From Lycocorax pyrrhopterus obiensis (lineage: Eukaryota; Chordata; Aves; Passeriformes; Paradisaeidae): a stretch of 64,000 nucleotides of DNA. The DNA lies in the NCBI GenBank assembly GCA_014706295.1, contig JACSVZ010000039.1:806001-870000 (forward strand), written 5' to 3'. This document shows, one piece after another, positions 60,432 to 64,000 of this stretch (positions within the stretch are counted from its first letter, which is position 1; each line of letters opens with the position of its first letter). The notes under the pieces are model-generated. The model was not told the DNA's origin. It did no database searches and saw only the letters and a list, made by a program, of their open reading frames with translations. Position numbers and translations under genes: made by a program.

Positions 60432-62372
60432 GGGACATTCTTGGAAGAATCCCATCGGTTATGATCCCAGAGACAAGAGAGGTCCAGGAGGGATTTTTAA
60501 GGATTACCTCCTCCAAGTTCAAGAGTGGCACATCCTGATGAACAGGAAATCAATCAAAGGTAGCAGGAGGCCTGCAGGTATGAAGGAGGAGCTCCTGACA
60601 GTAGAGGTGGAAGAGGGGAGAGATGACTTGGGAGGAATACAGATGTTCTCTGCATGCACAAGTAGGAAAGCCAAAGTCCACCTACAGTGAAATCTGGAGA
60701 GAGGAGCTTCTGCAGGTACATTGACAGCAAAAGGAAAACTAGGGGAAATGTGCACTGATGCTGAAGAGGAGGAGGAGACTGAGGTACTCAATGGCTTCCA
60801 CTCCCCAGTTACAGACAGAAGGTAATACCTTCTGGTAAAGGTAAATCCCCTTCGAGGATCCCAGGTCCTGGAGACCAGTTGGAAAGTTCACAGCAAGTAA
60901 GATGGAGGAGGATCAGGTTAGTGAACCTTTCAATAAGCTGCACACAAGTCCATGGGACCTGACGAGATAGACCTGCAAACGCCAAGGAAGCTGCCTGAGG
61001 AAGCAATGCCACTGTCAATTATATTCAGGAGGTCATAGTAATAAACCTCACCTCAATCACTGGAAAGGTGACAAAGCAAATAATCCTGCAAATATTTCCA
61101 AATATTTATAAGGCAAGAAAGTAATTTGGAATATTCAGCATGGATTTATGAAGGGGAAATGATACATGAACAAACTGATGTTATTGTATAATGACATGAT
61201 AACTTCAGTAGATGAGATAAGAGCAATAAATAGATTTTCTTTACCCTGATTTTAGGGACACTTTTATCACTGTCCCCATAACATCCCCACTGACAAAATT
61301 ATGAAACACAGAATAGACACATGGACAGTGAGACAGACTGAAAATGGTCTAAAATGTAGCTTTTATTAGAAAGCTGTGATCAGCATCACAAAGTCCATCC
61401 AAAAGCCAGTCACTAGTGGTGAGGGGTCAATACAGCCAATACTGTTCAACAGCTTCTTGAATGACCTGGATGATCAGAATGAGCTACCCTTGACAAATAT
61501 GATTGAAAAATAAGAAGTAGACGGTTGTGCTGCCACTGCCCCACGGTCTGGAGAAATTAGTTGGCAGGAACTTCATTGTTGATCTCTTGCTGATGTAGTT
61601 CAACAAGTGAAGTGCAAAATCCTGCACCCAGGGAGTAACAAACTCATGCAGCATATACACTGGAGCCAACTGTATGGAAAGCAGATTGACAGAAAATATC
61701 CCAAGAGTCCTGGTGGACAAGAAGTTGACCATGAGCCAGCAGCATGCATTTTTATCAAAGAAGGCCTACATCCTGGCTGCATGATGGAAAACATTGTCAA
61801 GTAGGTGACTCCTACCCTCTATTTATCACTGATGAAACACATCTGGAGTTCTGGATCCCAGTCTGAGCTCTCCAGTGCAAGAGAGACATGGACATACCTC
61901 ACTGAGTCCATCAGAGGCCGTGAGGATGATTAAGGTACAAGGACATCTGACGTGTGAGGAGAGGCTGAGAGAGCTGAGACTGTTTAGCCTGGAGAAGAAA
62001 AGGCTCAGGAGGATCTTATCAACAAATATAAATTCCTGACGGGAAACAGTAAAGAAGATGGAGCCAGGCACTTCTCAGTGTCAAGGGCAAGGGACAATAC
62101 TTGCAGGAAGCAGAAAATTCTATTTAAACACAAGAAAAAAACAGGTTGTCATTTTTTGTTTGCTTCGTTTTGTTTTGTTTTACTGTGCAGGTGGTCAAAC
62201 ACCTGGAACACGTTGCTTGGAGAGGCTGTGAAGCCTCCATGAAGGTATTCAAACCTCAGCTGAACATGGCCTTGCACTACTTGCACTAGTTCACAGTGCT
62301 TTGAAGAGGAGACCTGAACTAGATAATCCTCAGAGATGTTTTCCTACCTCATCCATTCTGTGATTCCGTGAA
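60432..62372 (+). mobile_element. CR1 LINE, 5'-truncated, decayed (about 1.9 kb)
   Basis: The copy follows CR1 ORF2 from the region before the reverse transcriptase to the 3' end. Landmarks are AAGAGAGGTCCAGGAGGG (60,475), GAGGAGCTCCTGACAG, GCTGAAGAGGAGG...TGAGGTACTCAATGGCTTC, AAGTCCATGGGACCTGACGAG (60,947), CAGCATGGATTTATGAAGGGGAAATG, GTCAATACAGCCAATACTGTTCAACA, AATGACCTGGATGATCAG, AAATCCTGCACCCAGGGAG, AGAGTCCTGGTGGACAAGAAGTTGACCATGAGCC, GAGGAGAGGCTGAGAGAGCTGAGACTGTTTAGCCTGGAGAAGA, and a CATTCTGTGATTCCGTGA tail. In an active CR1 this encodes reverse transcriptase for target-primed insertion. Here many stops and indels break the frame, for instance the usual catalytic segment is shortened, so it is inactive. 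A (GTTTT)n expansion lies at about 62,143-62,182. Confidence 0.93.
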
Positions 62373-64000
62373 TGTCAAGATCTTCCAGTTATATCTGATC
62401 TAATAAATTAAAAAGATTTTATATAAAATATCTCCATAAATATCTTTGATTTACCTCTGACTTCAATAATCACAGTTCAGTCAAGTTTTTCCTGTAATTC
62501 TTTTCATGGAGTTCTTCCACATAAAAATTGCTATTTTCTCCAAATATTAAGGACATACTACTTTGTCAGCTAGAGATTTCTTCTGTGTCACTGTATCCTT
62601 ATATCACGTAATTTTACCCCAGATAACTATAGGAAACTCTTAATGTAAGAAACTCCCTGGGTTACTAGAATGAGTTGGGCCACTGACATAGAGGTAATAT
62701 GGCCTTAACTGAACACTTAGTGTGAAACATATTCATTTCCTTGGTTTCTGAAGTGCTGCCATTATGAAGCATCTTTAAATTATTCATAAATCTGTTTTAA
62801 GAGATGAGACCATTTGGTGTGATGTTAATTGCTGCCAAAGAAGGGTCCCTCAAGTTACCAGCCTCTCTCCATTATCCTTTTTTCAAATCTAATACTTCAA
62901 AACTTAAGGTGCATATGTAAATATAGATAAATATTTCACACCCATTAGTTTAATGGAGAAATTGATGGATGATTTCACTCAGTCTTCATTTCTCCCTTTT
63001 GCTTGACTCAGATTCATCCAAATTCATGTAAAAGTTACTGGCCTTTTGGTTCTACCCGTTATCTTCTTCCAAACACAAGGACAAATGGAATTATTACACA
63101 AATATAAAATATATGGAGAAAAATTCCATTTTGGTAAATATCAGCTGCTATTCTGTCCATCTGATCACTATCAGCTGTCTGCCAGAGCAGAAACTTCTTT
63201 CTTTTTTTTTTGTTATATAAGATAAGGATGTTTATAGCAGCAACAAGGCTCATAGTAGTTATTAATAGATCAAAACCAAAAAGTGTAAAGAGCTGTAATC
63301 ATTTTGTACCTGTTTGGACCATAAGTCACCAGTCTGTAATGACTGCTCTGTTCCAACAAACATGAAGAACTAGAGCATTAGCAGGGCAAGGCAGGAAGCA
63401 GAAAGATGTGAAGATGTGCTACTGAAAAACTCTGGGTGAGATCCAGTTTGGAATGAGGGCACCTGAGATTAGTTTCCTGTATGTGCACTGGCTGTCTAAG
63501 CACCTATTAGTCTGAATGGATTGCTACTCAGTGCAGTTAATGGGCCTGAAAAGTGCTCAGCATGCACTAGAGTAGATGTTTGTTGGATGGCCATTTGAAT
63601 CTCACCCTCTGGAAAATGAGGACAGACTAGGACCAAACGATGAGGCGGTTTGGGTTTACACTGAGCACCGAGTACTCCAGGCTGCATGAAGCATACTAGC
63701 TCCCAAAAGTCCTTCAGGTGAGAACACCTGAAAAATATAACTTTGTGTAAAAGATTAATTATTTTTCCACGGTCTTCTAACACATCAAAGTGAGAAACCT
63801 GTGAATACAGTTAGCTAGGCAGCAGGTGCCACCCATCATAGACGAGCTGAAAGTTCAGCCTCCTGAGGAAAGGAGCAATGACCTGGGCCACTCCTAGCCC
63901 TCCACCATTGTAAAGAATCCCAAGGGAACTTAGACCCTTTCCTAGAAGTGAGAAAGGCCACACCTAAGCATGATTTCCTAGGTCTAGTGCCCTGTGATAA
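62373..64000. other. Unique AT-rich sequence, nothing identified
   Basis: No recognisable gene or repeat up to the window end. A minus-strand 95-codon frame at 63,496-63,783 has no domain signature. A T-run occurs at about 63,200-63,211. Confidence 0.5.

Noticed and set aside
1..64000. tRNA, rRNA, CRISPR arrays, bacterial operons or phage genes
   Set aside because: None was seen; repeat families and base composition point to bird nuclear DNA.

Overview
This window looks like AT-rich nuclear DNA from a bird. The evidence is the repeat content: several 3' ends of CR1 retroposons, the dominant avian LINE, with their TCATAGAATCA-type tails, and four long terminal repeats that resemble bird ERVL/ERVK LTRs. 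The LTR types look like those I know from neoavian birds, but that is recognition from memory, not a database search. I see no gene with recognisable protein homology, no rRNA or tRNA, no CRISPR array and no bacterial-style operon. The window is best read as intergenic or deep intronic DNA. The longest open frames either lie in simple repeats or LTRs or have no recognisable domain.

Layout. From 1 to 26 kb the DNA is mostly unique AT-rich sequence. It holds a 44-bp-period duplication at the left edge, an A/C-rich tract (2.8 kb), an AT-rich inverted repeat (5.0 kb), a GGAA microsatellite (6.0 kb) and CR1 fragments at 9.3, 14.5, 14.7, 21.7 and 24.4 kb. At 26.3-27.6 kb there is a solo LTR on the plus strand flanked by a 4-of-5 matching target duplication. 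CR1 tails follow at 28.7 and 37.5 kb, a polypyrimidine tract at 30.8 kb and a minus-strand solo LTR at 32.5-32.9 kb. From 38 to 45.7 kb I see nothing identifiable.

The most unusual non-transposon structure is at 45.7-46.9 kb. Two segments 1,066 bp apart are 78% identical over 46 bp, and almost all differences are transitions. Both contain a splice-acceptor-like polypyrimidine-CAG, and the DNA between them carries scattered, decayed GTTAGAGTTAGG-like motifs. A 306-bp polypurine minisatellite with a 10-bp core follows at 48.8-49.1 kb. At 55.8-56.1 kb a TATA box lies about 280 bp upstream of a strong splice-donor match, which is a weak candidate for a promoter and first exon.

From 57.6 to 62.4 kb the window is rich in transposons: a GC-rich plus-strand LTR, a minus-strand LTR and a nearly 2-kb decayed CR1 covering much of the reverse-transcriptase half and the 3' end. 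None of these elements has an intact reading frame. I did not find a convincing new biological system. The 45.7-46.9 kb repeat block and the 55.8 kb promoter/donor pair are the places most worth checking.
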